In this document: in pieces, positions 1 to 8,577 of the stretch
How positions within the stretch are numbered: the stretch's first letter is position 1
Layout of the letters: each line of letters begins with the position of its first letter
From: Jatrophihabitans_A lederbergiae
GTDB taxonomy: Bacteria > Actinomycetota > Actinomycetes > Mycobacteriales > Jatrophihabitantaceae
Reading direction: 5' to 3'
DNA length: 64,000 nucleotides
NCBI RefSeq assembly: GCF_031845305.1
Contig: NZ_JAVREH010000008.1
Coordinates: 1-64,000, forward strand
Program-made: the position numbers and the translations under genes
Notes under the pieces: generated by a model
Told to the model about the DNA's origin: nothing
Seen by the model: only the letters and a program-made list of their open reading frames with translations
Database searches by the model: none

Positions 1-85
1 GGAACACCCGGGTCAGCACACCCACCGACACCAGATCCGACAACCGACGACCCGTCTCCGGCTTCACCCATCCAGCACGAGGCAT
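1..85 (-). CDS. IS4-family transposase, N-terminal fragment (cut by window edge)
   Basis: This is the first 28 codons of a transposase that reads off the left edge of the window. The start ATG is at 85 on the minus strand and the residues are identical to the start of the transposase at 24876. The part that would carry the DDE catalytic residues is outside the window, so activity cannot be judged. Confidence 0.9.
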   Translation of the reverse strand, partial: MPRAGWVKPETGRRLSDLVSVGVLTRVF

Positions 86-127
86 GTCACCAAACTACAC
101 CGTTGTAAGTTTAACTGAACGGTATTG
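1..127 (-). mobile_element. IS4-family insertion sequence, copy 1 (left end only)
   Basis: The reverse complement of these 127 bases is identical to the first 127 bases of the complete IS at 24834-26299, including the terminal repeat CAATACCGTTCAGTTA (112-127 here). The element continues beyond the window edge. The flanking bases 128-137 (GGGCTAGCTG) should be one half of its target duplication. They share GGGCTAG with the duplication of copy 2. Confidence 0.95.
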
Positions 128-353
128 GGGCTAGCTGTTCTGTCCAGGCAGGTGGGTCAGCAGGATCGCGATGACACGACCCGCTAGAGACGACCAGTGG
201 ACAGCCAGTGCTGTGCGATGAGCATCACCCATGGCGACCGGTGAGGCCGGTGCCCGGCGCGCCGCTCGATTGCGGGACTGGCGAATATTACCTCGAGGCT
301 TTCCCGGTCCTCGGCATCGGTGAAGTGAATGTCCTCCGTGGCCGCTCGATCGG

Positions 354-365
354 ACAGTGAACTGT
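354..365. promoter_or_regulatory. Short palindrome upstream of the GlxA-type regulator
   Basis: ACAGT-GA-ACTGT is a perfect 5-bp inverted repeat 56 bp before the GlxA-like start codon, followed by CATAAG, which could be a -10 box. It is a candidate operator or promoter element. The rest of 128-421 shows no convincing gene. Confidence 0.35.
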
Positions 366-421
366 TCATAAGTCCAGTCTGGTGCTTTCCGATTCCGAGC
401 AGCAGTGGCAGACTTGCCATC

Positions 422-1429
422 ATGCGAAAAAAAACGGCCAGACATCGCGTAGCAGTAGCGGCGAACCCCGGGGCGCCGATCTTCGAACTCGCGGTGCCTT
501 GCGAGGTGTTCGGGATCGATCGGCGCGACATCACCGACGACTGGTACGACTTCCAGATCTGTCCGGCGGTCCCGAACGTCAGGCTGGCCGGTGGCTTCAT
601 CGCCGCCCAGGACGCCTCGCTCGACGATCTCGCGACGGCGGACACGGTCATCATTCCGGCCTGTGGCGACGTCCATGCCGCCGCACCGAAGGGCCTTGTG
701 GCCGCGATCCTGCAGGCGCACGCGCGCGGGGCGCGAATCGCCTCCATCTGCTCCGGCGCCTTCGTGCTGGCCGAGGCCGGCTTGCTCGATGGGCGCCGGG
801 CCACGACGCACTGGATGCATGCCGAGGAACTGGCCAAGCGTTACCCAAAGGTGAAGGTCGACGCCTCGATCCTCTACATCCAGGACGGTGCCATCTGGAC
901 CTCGGCCGGCACCTCCGCCGGGCTCGACCTGTGCCTGGAGCTGGTCCGCCGGGACCACGGCTCGGCCGTGGCCACCGAGCTGGCGTGCCGGATCGTGATG
1001 CCGCCGCACCGCGAGGGCGGTCAGGCCCAGTACGTCCGGCACCAGGGCGCTTCGCCCGGCAGCGCCGACCAGCAAGCGGGGTTGCAACAGTGGGCGCGGG
1101 AGAACCTGGGCCACGTGTCGGTGCTGGCCCTGGCACGAAAGGCCGGGATCAGCCAGCGCACCCTTGTCCGACAATTCCGATCGACGACGGCGATGGCGCC
1201 GCAACAATGGCTGAACCGCGAACGGATCCTGCTCGCTCAGCACCTATTGGAAAGCACCGACCTCACCATTGACTCGATCGCCGCGCGGTCGGGTTTCGGC
1301 ACCGCCACAAATCTTCGTCAACGATTCCGTCGCGACGTCGGCATCTCACCCGCCGCCTATCGCCGGGCTTTCTTCGACGACCATTTGGTGCCGTCCGAGC
1401 GAGCCTTGGGCGCGGCGGTCGTGGCCTAA
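422..1429 (+). CDS. GlxA-family transcriptional regulator (DJ-1/PfpI + AraC HTH)
   Basis: A 335-residue regulator with the GlxA/FtrA layout. Residues ~8-170 form a DJ-1/PfpI-like sensor domain with a nucleophile-elbow Cys in SICSGAF (around residue 110). Residues ~225-325 form an AraC-type double helix-turn-helix (LARKAGISQRTLVRQF, then IDSIAARSGFGTATNLRQRF). The reading frame is open upstream to 329, but ATG 422 is chosen because the beta-strand starting RVAVAANPGAP follows directly. Such proteins usually activate nearby metabolic genes. It lies just upstream of, and co-directional with, the permease and the hydrazine-type cluster, so it is the obvious candidate local regulator. The ligand cannot be predicted. 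Confidence 0.88.
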   Translation: MRKKTARHRVAVAANPGAPIFELAVPCEVFGIDRRDITDDWYDFQICPAVPNVRLAGGFIAAQDASLDDLATADTVIIPACGDVHAAAPKGLVAAILQAHARGARIASICSGAFVLAEAGLLDGRRATTHWMHAEELAKRYPKVKVDASILYIQDGAIWTSAGTSAGLDLCLELVRRDHGSAVATELACRIVMPPHREGGQAQYVRHQGASPGSADQQAGLQQWARENLGHVSVLALARKAGISQRTLVRQFRSTTAMAPQQWLNRERILLAQHLLESTDLTIDSIAARSGFGTATNLRQRFRRDVGISPAAYRRAFFDDHLVPSERALGAAVVA

Positions 1430-1494
1430 TCCGAAGCCGAGACATTTGCGGGCATCTCGACCCGCCGCAGTCGGCCGCCATGTCTGTTTAATTA

Positions 1495-1513
1495 CGAAAC
1501 TTGTCTCGTTTCG
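1495..1513. promoter_or_regulatory. Inverted repeat in the permease promoter region
   Basis: CGAAAC and GTTTCG, separated by TTGTCTC, form an inverted repeat about 40 bp before the permease start. It sits where an activator or repressor of the permease/cluster would bind and may be the GlxA-type regulator's site. No binding evidence exists. Confidence 0.35.
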
Positions 1514-1551
1514 GGGTGTATGGCGACTTTAGGATCGACCATGGTTATTAG

Positions 1552-2874
1552 GTGAGTTCAGAGCCAGCTGCAGTCGCCACCACTTCTTCCCACCCGACCA
1601 GTTTGACCCCCAGCATCGGACTCGGGCAGGGCGTTGCCCTTTACGTCAGCGCAATCCTTGGCGCCGGCGTCCTGGTGCTGCCGGGCCAGGCGGCCACCCT
1701 CGCCGGACCGGCCTCACTGCTGGCCTGGGGCTTCAGCTGCCTGCTAGGCGTTCCGCTGGCACTCACGTTCGCGGCCCTGGCCACCCGCCTGCCCCACGCC
1801 GGCGGGGTGTCGACGTACGCGGCCAAGGCATTCGGCGCCCATGCCGGCGGCGTGGCCGGCTGGTGGTACTTCGTCGCCGGCTCGGTCGGGCAGACGATCG
1901 TGCCGCTGACCGGCGGGTACTACCTCGCCTCGGCCGCCCACCTGAACCAGCACTGGAGCTACCTCTTCGCCGGAGCGATTCTGCTGACCGCGGCGCTGGC
2001 CAACCTGGCCGGCATCCGCACCAGCGCCCGGGTCCAGGTCGCCCTGGCCCTGACAGTGGCCCTGGTCCTGCTGGTGGCCAGCCTGTTCGCCATCCCGCAC
2101 GCCCGAGCTGCCAACTTCACCCCGTTCGCACCGCACGGGATGTCGGGCATCGGCAGCGCCGTGGTCGTGCTGTTCTTCGCCTTCGCCGGCTGGGAGGCGG
2201 TCGCCCACCTGTCCGAGGAGTTCCAGGACAGCGGGCGCGATCTGCGCCGCGCGACCGCGGTCACCATCGTAGTCGTCACGATCCTCTATCTCGCCATTGC
2301 CGCCGCCGTCGTCGCCACTGGCACCTATGGCAACGAGCAGACTGACCACTACGCGATCGGCAAGCTCCTGCAGTCGGCGATCGGCGTCGGCGCTGGCTGG
2401 AGTTCAGCCGTCGTGGCCCTGGTGATCAGCCTCGGCACGACCAACGCGTTCGTCGCGTCGGTCTCGCGACTCGGCTACTCGCTGGCCCGAGACGGCTGGC
2501 TGCCCCGACGCTTCGGCCACCTCAACCGACACAGTTCCCCGGCTGGCGGGATCTGCCTGGTCGCGGCCGTCGGCGGTGCCGGGCTCATCCTGGCCTGGAT
2601 CTTCAACTGGGGCACGCAGCAGATCGTGTACATCCCGTCCACCCTGGTCATCTTCGTCTACCTGCTCGGCACCGCCTCGGCGATCAAGATCCTGTCCGGA
2701 TCCAGCCGGGTGATCGCCGTAATCGGCTTCATCCTGACCCTAGTCACGGTGCCCTTCGCTGTCGGTCATGTCCTGGTGCCGATCGTGATCGCGCTAGGGG
2801 CGCTCGGCTACCGCGCGGTCGCCGGGCGTGGTCGCGGGGCGGCCAAGGAACCAGCCCGATCCGCGCCGGGCTGA
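1552..2874 (+). CDS. APC-superfamily amino-acid permease
   Basis: A 440-residue membrane protein with about 11-12 hydrophobic spans, starting at GTG 1552. The first span carries the APC-type glycine-rich signature (AILGAGVLVLPGQAA). The polar segment AFAGWEAVAHLSEEFQD after the fifth or sixth span matches the conserved APC loop. The family moves amino acids or amines by proton symport or exchange, and shorter members such as YjeH export them. It is followed after ~118 bp by the N-hydroxylase/aminotransferase operon on the same strand, so it may import a precursor amino acid or export the product. Direction and substrate are inference. Confidence 0.85.
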   Translation: MSSEPAAVATTSSHPTSLTPSIGLGQGVALYVSAILGAGVLVLPGQAATLAGPASLLAWGFSCLLGVPLALTFAALATRLPHAGGVSTYAAKAFGAHAGGVAGWWYFVAGSVGQTIVPLTGGYYLASAAHLNQHWSYLFAGAILLTAALANLAGIRTSARVQVALALTVALVLLVASLFAIPHARAANFTPFAPHGMSGIGSAVVVLFFAFAGWEAVAHLSEEFQDSGRDLRRATAVTIVVVTILYLAIAAAVVATGTYGNEQTDHYAIGKLLQSAIGVGAGWSSAVVALVISLGTTNAFVASVSRLGYSLARDGWLPRRFGHLNRHSSPAGGICLVAAVGGAGLILAWIFNWGTQQIVYIPSTLVIFVYLLGTASAIKILSGSSRVIAVIGFILTLVTVPFAVGHVLVPIVIALGALGYRAVAGRGRGAAKEPARSAPG

Positions 2875-2992
2875 TCCTGGCCGCGAACGCGCAGCACAAA
2901 CACCACGCGCGCGTCGAGCAGGTTCTGACGGAACCGGTCCGTCGGCCATCATCGCGGCGACACTGCGGCGGCTCAGTAACGGAGGTAGTGAG

Positions 2993-4318
2993 ATCAAGAT
3001 CCTCGACAAGATCTATGACTTGGTGGCCGTCGGCTACGGTCCGGCCAACCTGGCCCTGGCGATCGCACTCGACGAGCTACCCCAGCCGCCGCGGGCGGTC
3101 TATCTGGAAGCCTCGACCCAACCCCGGTGGCAGTCGAACATGCTGCTGCCCGGCTCGGACATCCAGCACAACCCCATCCGTGACCTGGTCTCGTTGCGCA
3201 ATCCGCGCAGCCGTTACTCATTCATCAACTTCCTCTTCGAGCACGACCGGCTGATCGAGCACCTGAACCTGCCGGTCGCCTTCCCGTTCCGTTCGGAATA
3301 CACCGAGTACATCGACTGGGTGCGCAACACCGTGCCGGCGGACGTGCGCTACGGCGCCCGGGTGAGCGCGGTTCGTCGCAGCGAGGAGTTGCCCGGCGGC
3401 TACCGCGTCGAACTCGCCGACGGCCAACACCTCACCGCCCGTGCAATCTCGCTCGGTCCGGGCCGGACCCCTCTGATCCCGGACGAATTCGCCGGGCTAG
3501 ACGGTCCGCGCATCTTCCACCTCACGCGGTATCTGGCGGCCATCGAGGCCCTGGACCTCGGCCGCGACGCCCAGGTCGCGGTGATCGGGGCGAGCCAGTC
3601 CGCGGTCGAGCTCACCCTGGATCTCACCAACCGGCTGCCGGCCGGCCGGGTACACCTGGTAGCCCGATCGTGGTCGTTGCGGGCCAAGGACCACAGCCCG
3701 TTCAGCGAGGAGATCTACTTCCCCGCCTTCACAGACCGCTACTTCACCGCCAGCGAGGGTGATCGCGGGCTGTTGGACTCCTTTACTCGTCCGACGAACT
3801 ACTCGGCCGCCGACCTCGACGTCCTCGAGCGGCTGTACCTGCAGATGTACGAGGACCGGGTGCTCGGCCGTCGGCGGGTCGAACTGCTCGGAGAGAGCCA
3901 CGTGGTGCGGGTCGAACCACGCGACAACCAGGTCGAGCTGACCCTGGTCGGACCCGGCGACGGCTCGCCGCGCGTGGTGCTGGCCGATGCGGTGGTCCTG
4001 GCGACCGGATTCCGTGACATGGGTCGTGGCAGCCGGCACGAGCCGCATCACCCGCTGCTGACCGAGGTGGCCGACGACTTCGCCTGGACCGACTCCGGTT
4101 ACCTGCAGGTAGAACGCGACTACCGGTTACAGCCCCGGCCCGGCCTCGACCTCGGTCCGGTCTATCTCAACGGTCTGTGCGAATCCACCCACGGCATCGG
4201 CGATGCCGGCTCATTCAGCCTGCTCTCTGTCCGGGCGCAGACGATCGCCTCCTCCCTGCTCACCGAGCTGCGTCGGCTGGAGAACCAACAGCCGCTGCTG
4301 CCTTCGCTTATCAACTAG
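2993..4318 (+). CDS. N-hydroxylating flavin monooxygenase (SidA/IucD/PvdA family), copy 1
   Basis: About 441 residues of the lysine/ornithine N-monooxygenase family, which uses FAD, NADPH and O2 to hydroxylate a side-chain amine. The FAD fingerprint GYGPANLALA is ~12 residues in, the NADPH motif VIGASQSAVE is near residue 200, and the substrate-side motif DAVVLATGF is near 335. The C-terminal NGLCESTHGIGDAGSFSLLS is typical of the family. The start is odd. A strong GGAGG (2981-2985) is followed at ideal distance only by ATC (2993) in frame. The nearby GTG (2988) is out of frame, and the next in-frame TTG/GTG (3020/3023) would cut into the first beta-strand. I place the start at 2993. It is probably the first gene of the hydrazine-type operon and 11 bp from the aminotransferase. 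The hydroxylated amine (diaminobutyrate, ornithine or lysine) is not decidable from sequence. Confidence 0.88.
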   Translation: MKILDKIYDLVAVGYGPANLALAIALDELPQPPRAVYLEASTQPRWQSNMLLPGSDIQHNPIRDLVSLRNPRSRYSFINFLFEHDRLIEHLNLPVAFPFRSEYTEYIDWVRNTVPADVRYGARVSAVRRSEELPGGYRVELADGQHLTARAISLGPGRTPLIPDEFAGLDGPRIFHLTRYLAAIEALDLGRDAQVAVIGASQSAVELTLDLTNRLPAGRVHLVARSWSLRAKDHSPFSEEIYFPAFTDRYFTASEGDRGLLDSFTRPTNYSAADLDVLERLYLQMYEDRVLGRRRVELLGESHVVRVEPRDNQVELTLVGPGDGSPRVVLADAVVLATGFRDMGRGSRHEPHHPLLTEVADDFAWTDSGYLQVERDYRLQPRPGLDLGPVYLNGLCESTHGIGDAGSFSLLSVRAQTIASSLLTELRRLENQQPLLPSLIN

Positions 4319-4329
4319 GAGCCCTCCCC

Positions 4330-5733
4330 ATGTCCATCGATGTCCACGCCGCCCTGACTGCCCGCTCGCTGCCGGGTCCCCGCTCCGCGGCGCTGCTGCA
4401 AAGGCAGGCCGAGCACGAGTCGAACGCGCGAAGCTATCCCCGCAACCTCCCGTTCGCGATCGCGCGCGGCGAAGGCAGCTTCCTCGTCGACGTGGACGGC
4501 AACAGCTACGTCGACTTCCTAATGGGTGCTGGCGTACTGCCGCTTGGGCACAGCCACCCCGAACTCGTCGACGTCGCGGCCCGCCAACTCGGGGTGTTCG
4601 CGCACGGGCTCGACATGCCCACCGAGGTCAAGGACGAGTTCACCGCCGTCCACCTCGGCCTGCTGCCTGATGCGATGCGGGCCGACGGTTACAAGATCCA
4701 CTTCTGCGGCCCGACCGGGGCAAACACCGTCGACGCTGCGATCAAGCTGGCCAAGACGGCCACCGGTCGGCGGGAGATCATGGCGTTCCGCGGTGGCTTC
4801 CACGGCACCACGCACCTGGCCATGTCGCTCACCGGGCTGCTCGACCAGCGCGAACCGGTGGCCAACACCGTTCCGGGCGTGCACTTCGCCCCCTACAGCC
4901 ACTGTTCCCGGTGCCCGCTCGGCCTGGAACGTTCGACATGCCAGGTGAACTGCGCGGCGACGATCGAGACCCAGCTGCGCGACGTCAATGGCGGGATGTT
5001 GCCGCCGGCCGCGGTCATCCTCGAGCTCGTCCAGGGCGAGGGCGGCGTCATCCCGGCCGAACCGGAGTTCGTCCACCGGGTCGCCGCCGCCGCGCGGGAG
5101 GCCGGCGCGCTGCTGATCGTGGACGAAGTGCAGACCGGCTGCGGCCGAACCGGTACCTGGCTCGCCTTCGAGCAGTACGGCATCGAACCGGACATCATCT
5201 GCCTGTCGAAGGCGCTGTCGGGCATCGGCACCCCGCTGGGCATCATCATCTACCGCAGCGAGTTCGACACCTGGGCGCCGGGAGCCCACACCGGAACGTT
5301 CCGCGGAAACCAGCTGGGCTTCGCGGCCGGCATCGAGACCGTGCGGATCTTCGAGCGCGACGACATCCTGGACAACGTACAGCGCCGAGCCGCGCAGGTG
5401 CGCCGGATCTTCGAGCCGCTGGAGGCGCTGCCGCACGTGCGTCAGGTCCGCGGGCTCGGACTCATGTGGGGCATCGAACTGCAGGATCCGGAGACCGGCG
5501 CACCCGAGGGTTCGCTGGCCCGAATCGTTCAGCGACGTGCGGTCGAGCTCGGTCTGATCGTCGAGCGCGGTGGCCGGCAGGACTGCGTGGTTAGGATCCT
5601 GCCGGCGCTCAACGTCACGGCCGAGGTCATCGACGCCGCCTGCGGCCTACTCGCCGAGCTGGTCGAGTCCTGCGTCGACACGACCCCGCTGCCCTCCGGT
5701 CGAGCACTCGCCCTGTCCGAAAGCTTCGCATGA
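4330..5733 (+). CDS. Class-III aminotransferase, diaminobutyrate--2-oxoglutarate type
   Basis: A 467-residue PLP enzyme starting at ATG 4330 behind AGGAG (4317-4321). It shows class-III features: a G-H-S-H-P segment, CGPTGANTVDAAIKLAK for phosphate binding, LIVDEVQTGCGRTG, and the PLP lysine in CLSKALSG (about residue 293). Its closest pattern is the EctB/Dat group, which makes L-2,4-diaminobutyrate from aspartate semialdehyde and glutamate. No ectA/ectC or diaminobutyrate decarboxylase lies nearby, so ectoine or rhizobactin-type use is unlikely. It sits between two N-hydroxylases and overlaps the second by ATGA. This suggests it supplies the diamine that is N-hydroxylated. Substrate choice is inference. 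Confidence 0.86.
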   Translation: MSIDVHAALTARSLPGPRSAALLQRQAEHESNARSYPRNLPFAIARGEGSFLVDVDGNSYVDFLMGAGVLPLGHSHPELVDVAARQLGVFAHGLDMPTEVKDEFTAVHLGLLPDAMRADGYKIHFCGPTGANTVDAAIKLAKTATGRREIMAFRGGFHGTTHLAMSLTGLLDQREPVANTVPGVHFAPYSHCSRCPLGLERSTCQVNCAATIETQLRDVNGGMLPPAAVILELVQGEGGVIPAEPEFVHRVAAAAREAGALLIVDEVQTGCGRTGTWLAFEQYGIEPDIICLSKALSGIGTPLGIIIYRSEFDTWAPGAHTGTFRGNQLGFAAGIETVRIFERDDILDNVQRRAAQVRRIFEPLEALPHVRQVRGLGLMWGIELQDPETGAPEGSLARIVQRRAVELGLIVERGGRQDCVVRILPALNVTAEVIDAACGLLAELVESCVDTTPLPSGRALALSESFA

Positions 5734-7061
5734 TGGCCGTTCCCGAATCTGCCTCCCTGGTCGGGATCGGCTTCGGTCCGGCCGGCATCGGACTTGGCGC
5801 CGCGCTGACGGATGCGGCGTCGTCGGAGTTCGACGGCGGCTGGGCCGCGGACTTCGCTCGGGAGGCCGTCTTCATCGAATGGGCCCCGTCGAGTGCCTGG
5901 CAGCCCGGCATGGTGCTGCCCGGCACCGACATCCAGCACCACTTCCTTCGCGACTTCGGCACCCCGCGCGATCCGGCCAGCCCGTTCGGCTTCATCCACT
6001 ACCTACACGAGCGGGACCGGTTCTACCCGTTTACGTTGCGCAGCGGCTATGTCACCCGGGCGGAGTGGTCGGACTACTGCGAGTGGGCCGCGGCCCGAGT
6101 GATGTCGAAGGTCCGCTACGGCCACGGCGCGGTGTCGGTGGAACCCGTGCACGGGAGCGACGGTATTCTGGTGGCCCTGGCCGTGACGGCCCGCGATCAA
6201 GACGGGGCGCTGAGCACCACGCTTACCAACCGGGTCGTCCTGGCCACCGGCCACGAGCCGTACGTACCAACCGAGTTCCGCCCGGCGCTGGGTGAGCGGG
6301 TTTTTCATTCCTGCCAGTTCGCCCACCGGATGCGCACTCTGGCCGGTCGACTGGGCTCGGTGGCCGTCATCGGCGGCGGGCAGAACGCCGGAGAGGCGCT
6401 GCTGCACCTATACCACTCGACCGGCGTGCAGCTGCACTCGATCGTGCGCAATAGCGGCTTCCGGCTCTACGATCTCGGCCATTTCGCGAACCAGGCCTAT
6501 TGGCCACCGGAGACCGACTACTTCCACGCGCTGCCGCCAAGCGCGCGCACCCAGATCTTCGACGAGCAGTACCGGACGAACTACGCCGCGGTCGACCCAG
6601 ACGTCTCGACCGGGCTGTACAACGCCTGGTACGACGGCGAGGTATCAGGTCAGCAACGGCTGGACATGATCCGCCGGCACGCCGTCACCTCGCTGCAGGC
6701 CGAGAACGACCGTGTGCGGCTGCGCCTGCAGGAGTGCCACACCGGCGCGGTCCGGCAGTTGGAGGTTGACGCGGTCATCCTGTGCACCGGCTACCGCGAA
6801 CCGGCCGTCCCGGAGGTCCTGCGCCCATTGGCCGAACATCTCACCGTCGAGAGCGACGGCCGGCTAGCCGTGGAACGCGACTTCCAGGTTCCGCTCCAGC
6901 ACGCTGACGACGTAGCGCTGTATTTGAACGGCATGTCCGAGTCCCGGCATGGCATCGCGAGCGCGACCTCGTTCAGCCTGCTCGCTCATCGGGCCGCCGA
7001 GATCGTGCAGAGCTTGCGGCAACTGTCCGAGGCTCCCGTACTGGAAAGAGCATCGAAGTGA
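5730..7061 (+). CDS. N-hydroxylating flavin monooxygenase (SidA/IucD/PvdA family), copy 2
   Basis: A 443-residue paralogue of the monooxygenase at 2993, clearly diverged from it. It has an FAD motif at residues ~12-21 (GIGFGPAGIG), NADPH motif VIGGGQNAGE near 213, DAVILCTGY near 347, and NGMSESRHGIASATSFSLL near the end. It starts at ATG 5730 inside the stop of the aminotransferase gene (ATGA overlap), a sign of translational coupling, and ends in a GTGA overlap with the cupin. In known hydrazine pathways one such enzyme makes N6-hydroxylysine. Having two in one operon implies either two different amines or a second oxidation later in the route. Confidence 0.88.
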   Translation: MMAVPESASLVGIGFGPAGIGLGAALTDAASSEFDGGWAADFAREAVFIEWAPSSAWQPGMVLPGTDIQHHFLRDFGTPRDPASPFGFIHYLHERDRFYPFTLRSGYVTRAEWSDYCEWAAARVMSKVRYGHGAVSVEPVHGSDGILVALAVTARDQDGALSTTLTNRVVLATGHEPYVPTEFRPALGERVFHSCQFAHRMRTLAGRLGSVAVIGGGQNAGEALLHLYHSTGVQLHSIVRNSGFRLYDLGHFANQAYWPPETDYFHALPPSARTQIFDEQYRTNYAAVDPDVSTGLYNAWYDGEVSGQQRLDMIRRHAVTSLQAENDRVRLRLQECHTGAVRQLEVDAVILCTGYREPAVPEVLRPLAEHLTVESDGRLAVERDFQVPLQHADDVALYLNGMSESRHGIASATSFSLLAHRAAEIVQSLRQLSEAPVLERASK

Positions 7062-7423
7062 GGATCTTTCATCTGCACGAGCAGGACTGGCAGGCCGAGC
7101 CGGCCTACAACACGGTGGCCCGCCGATTCTTCCCGTGGGACGGGATCGAGGCCGCCGAGTGGGGCGGTGCCTGGGTGCAGGTGCTTCCCGGCGAGACCTC
7201 CACCCCGCATCACCACGACGAGAACGAGGTGTTCTTCGTCGTGGCCGGCGGCGGCTTGGTCCGCCACGGGGCCGAGCAGTACCGGATCGGCTACGGCAGC
7301 TCGATGTACATGGAGCCCGGCGTGGACCACTGCGTGGTCAACGACGGCCCGACTCCACTGGTGTTCGTCTCGATGTGGTGGGACGGTCCGGTGCGGACCA
7401 CCCCAGAGCCTGACCCGGCATGA
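7058..7423 (+). CDS. Small stand-alone cupin, probable N-N-bond-forming partner
   Basis: A 121-residue single-domain cupin starting at GTG 7058 within the preceding stop. Cupin motif 1 is clear (PGETSTPHHHDENEVFF, residues ~44-60), with three consecutive histidines plus a glutamate as metal ligands. Motif 2 is PGVDHCVVN (~87-95), supplying a further His. In the characterised hydrazine synthetases (for example Spb40 of the s56-p1 pathway), a cupin of this kind is fused to a MetRS-like domain and joins an N-hydroxylamine to an aminoacyl ester. Here it is a free protein encoded 1.8 kb before the MetRS-like gene. The role is inferred from family and context. A generic cupin function remains possible. 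Confidence 0.82.
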   Translation: MRIFHLHEQDWQAEPAYNTVARRFFPWDGIEAAEWGGAWVQVLPGETSTPHHHDENEVFFVVAGGGLVRHGAEQYRIGYGSSMYMEPGVDHCVVNDGPTPLVFVSMWWDGPVRTTPEPDPA

Positions 7424-8577
7424 CGAACCGCACCACGGTCGTCATCGGCGGCGGCGTCGTCGGGGCGTCGATCGCGTGGAACCTGCGGAACACCAGTGCG
7501 CCCGGCCACGACGTCCAGCTGCTGGACACCCACCTGCCGCTGCTGGGGGCCACCGCCTACTCGGCCGGTATCCTGCGCCGGCACCACACCCTGGCCGAGG
7601 ACATCGCCCTGGCCGGGGAGTCGATCGGATTCTACCGCCGCTTCGCCGACCATGTCGGTGGCAGCAGCGGGTACACCCGGCAGCAGTTCCTGCTGTTGCT
7701 AAAAGCCGAATCGGCCGCCGACGCCTCGGTGCACCGCGGCTACATCGATCGGTTCGAGCCGGCCTCGCGCTGGCTGACCTCGGCCGAACTCGCCGGCCGC
7801 TACCCGTACATGACGATCGGTGCCGACGAGTTCGGGGTGCTGGAGACCGACGGCGGCTACGGCGACGCGACTGCCACCGCGCTGTCCTACCGGTCCGCCT
7901 TCGTCGGCGCCGGGGGTGATCTGCGGTGCGGGGTGTGCGTCGAGGGCATCGAACGGGCCAACGGTCGCTGGCGGCTGCGAACCAATGTCGACGATCTGGC
8001 TGCCGATGACCTCGTGATCGCGGCCGGCTGGCAGTCCGCCGAGCTGCTGGCCAAGCTGGACATCGAACTGCCCGTCGTGGCGCGCCGGATCGGGCTGGCC
8101 GTCATCCACGGTGACCCGGCGCCGAGTTCGGGCCCGGTGGTGATCGACGACGTGACCGGCGCCTACTTTGTGCCGCGCCCGAACGGCTCCGTCGCGCTCG
8201 GCGTCCGAGCCCGGCCGAGATGGGACCAACCGTTACCGGCGCAGCCGCTGAGCCGTGCCGAGGTCACCGAGGCGGTGCGTCGCAGCTCGGCCCGGGTGTC
8301 CTCGTTCGCCCAGGCCCGGGTCGTCGGCAGTCAGGCCGCCTGCGACGGTTACACGCCCGACAACCGGCCCGTCCTCGGCCCTGTGCCGGAATGCGACGGC
8401 CTGCACCTGGCCTGCGGGTTCTCTGGCGGCGGATTCAAGATCGCTCCCGCAGTCGGGCGGCACGTCGCCGACGGCGTGGTCACCGGCCGGACGCCGGATG
8501 CGATCGCCGCCTACGATCTGCGCCGGTTCGCGCGCGGCGACCAACTCGTTCCGGAGCGTCGATATGCGCATCTCTGA
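7420..8577 (+). CDS. FAD-dependent amine/glycine oxidase-like enzyme (DAO family)
   Basis: 385 residues. It starts at ATG 7420 in an ATGA overlap with the cupin. The N-terminal dinucleotide fold VVIGGGVVGASIAWNL binds FAD. The C-terminal half has the DAO signature (DGYTPDNRPVLGPV, CGFSGGGFKIAPAVG). Sarcosine, glycine and D-amino-acid oxidases belong here. In the s56-p1 pathway a homologue oxidatively cleaves N6-(carboxymethylamino)lysine to release hydrazinoacetate. The same job, cutting a hydrazine-linked intermediate, is the natural prediction here. No signal peptide is visible, so it should be cytosolic. Confidence 0.87.
   Translation: MTNRTTVVIGGGVVGASIAWNLRNTSAPGHDVQLLDTHLPLLGATAYSAGILRRHHTLAEDIALAGESIGFYRRFADHVGGSSGYTRQQFLLLLKAESAADASVHRGYIDRFEPASRWLTSAELAGRYPYMTIGADEFGVLETDGGYGDATATALSYRSAFVGAGGDLRCGVCVEGIERANGRWRLRTNVDDLAADDLVIAAGWQSAELLAKLDIELPVVARRIGLAVIHGDPAPSSGPVVIDDVTGAYFVPRPNGSVALGVRARPRWDQPLPAQPLSRAEVTEAVRRSSARVSSFAQARVVGSQAACDGYTPDNRPVLGPVPECDGLHLACGFSGGGFKIAPAVGRHVADGVVTGRTPDAIAAYDLRRFARGDQLVPERRYAHL

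Noticed and set aside
2993..7061. Hydroxamate siderophore cluster (two SidA-like enzymes, diaminobutyrate aminotransferase).
   Set aside because: No acyltransferase of the IucB type, no NIS or NRPS synthetase, no iron-siderophore uptake genes and no iron-box-like control. The cupin/MetRS/oxidase trio points to N-N chemistry instead.
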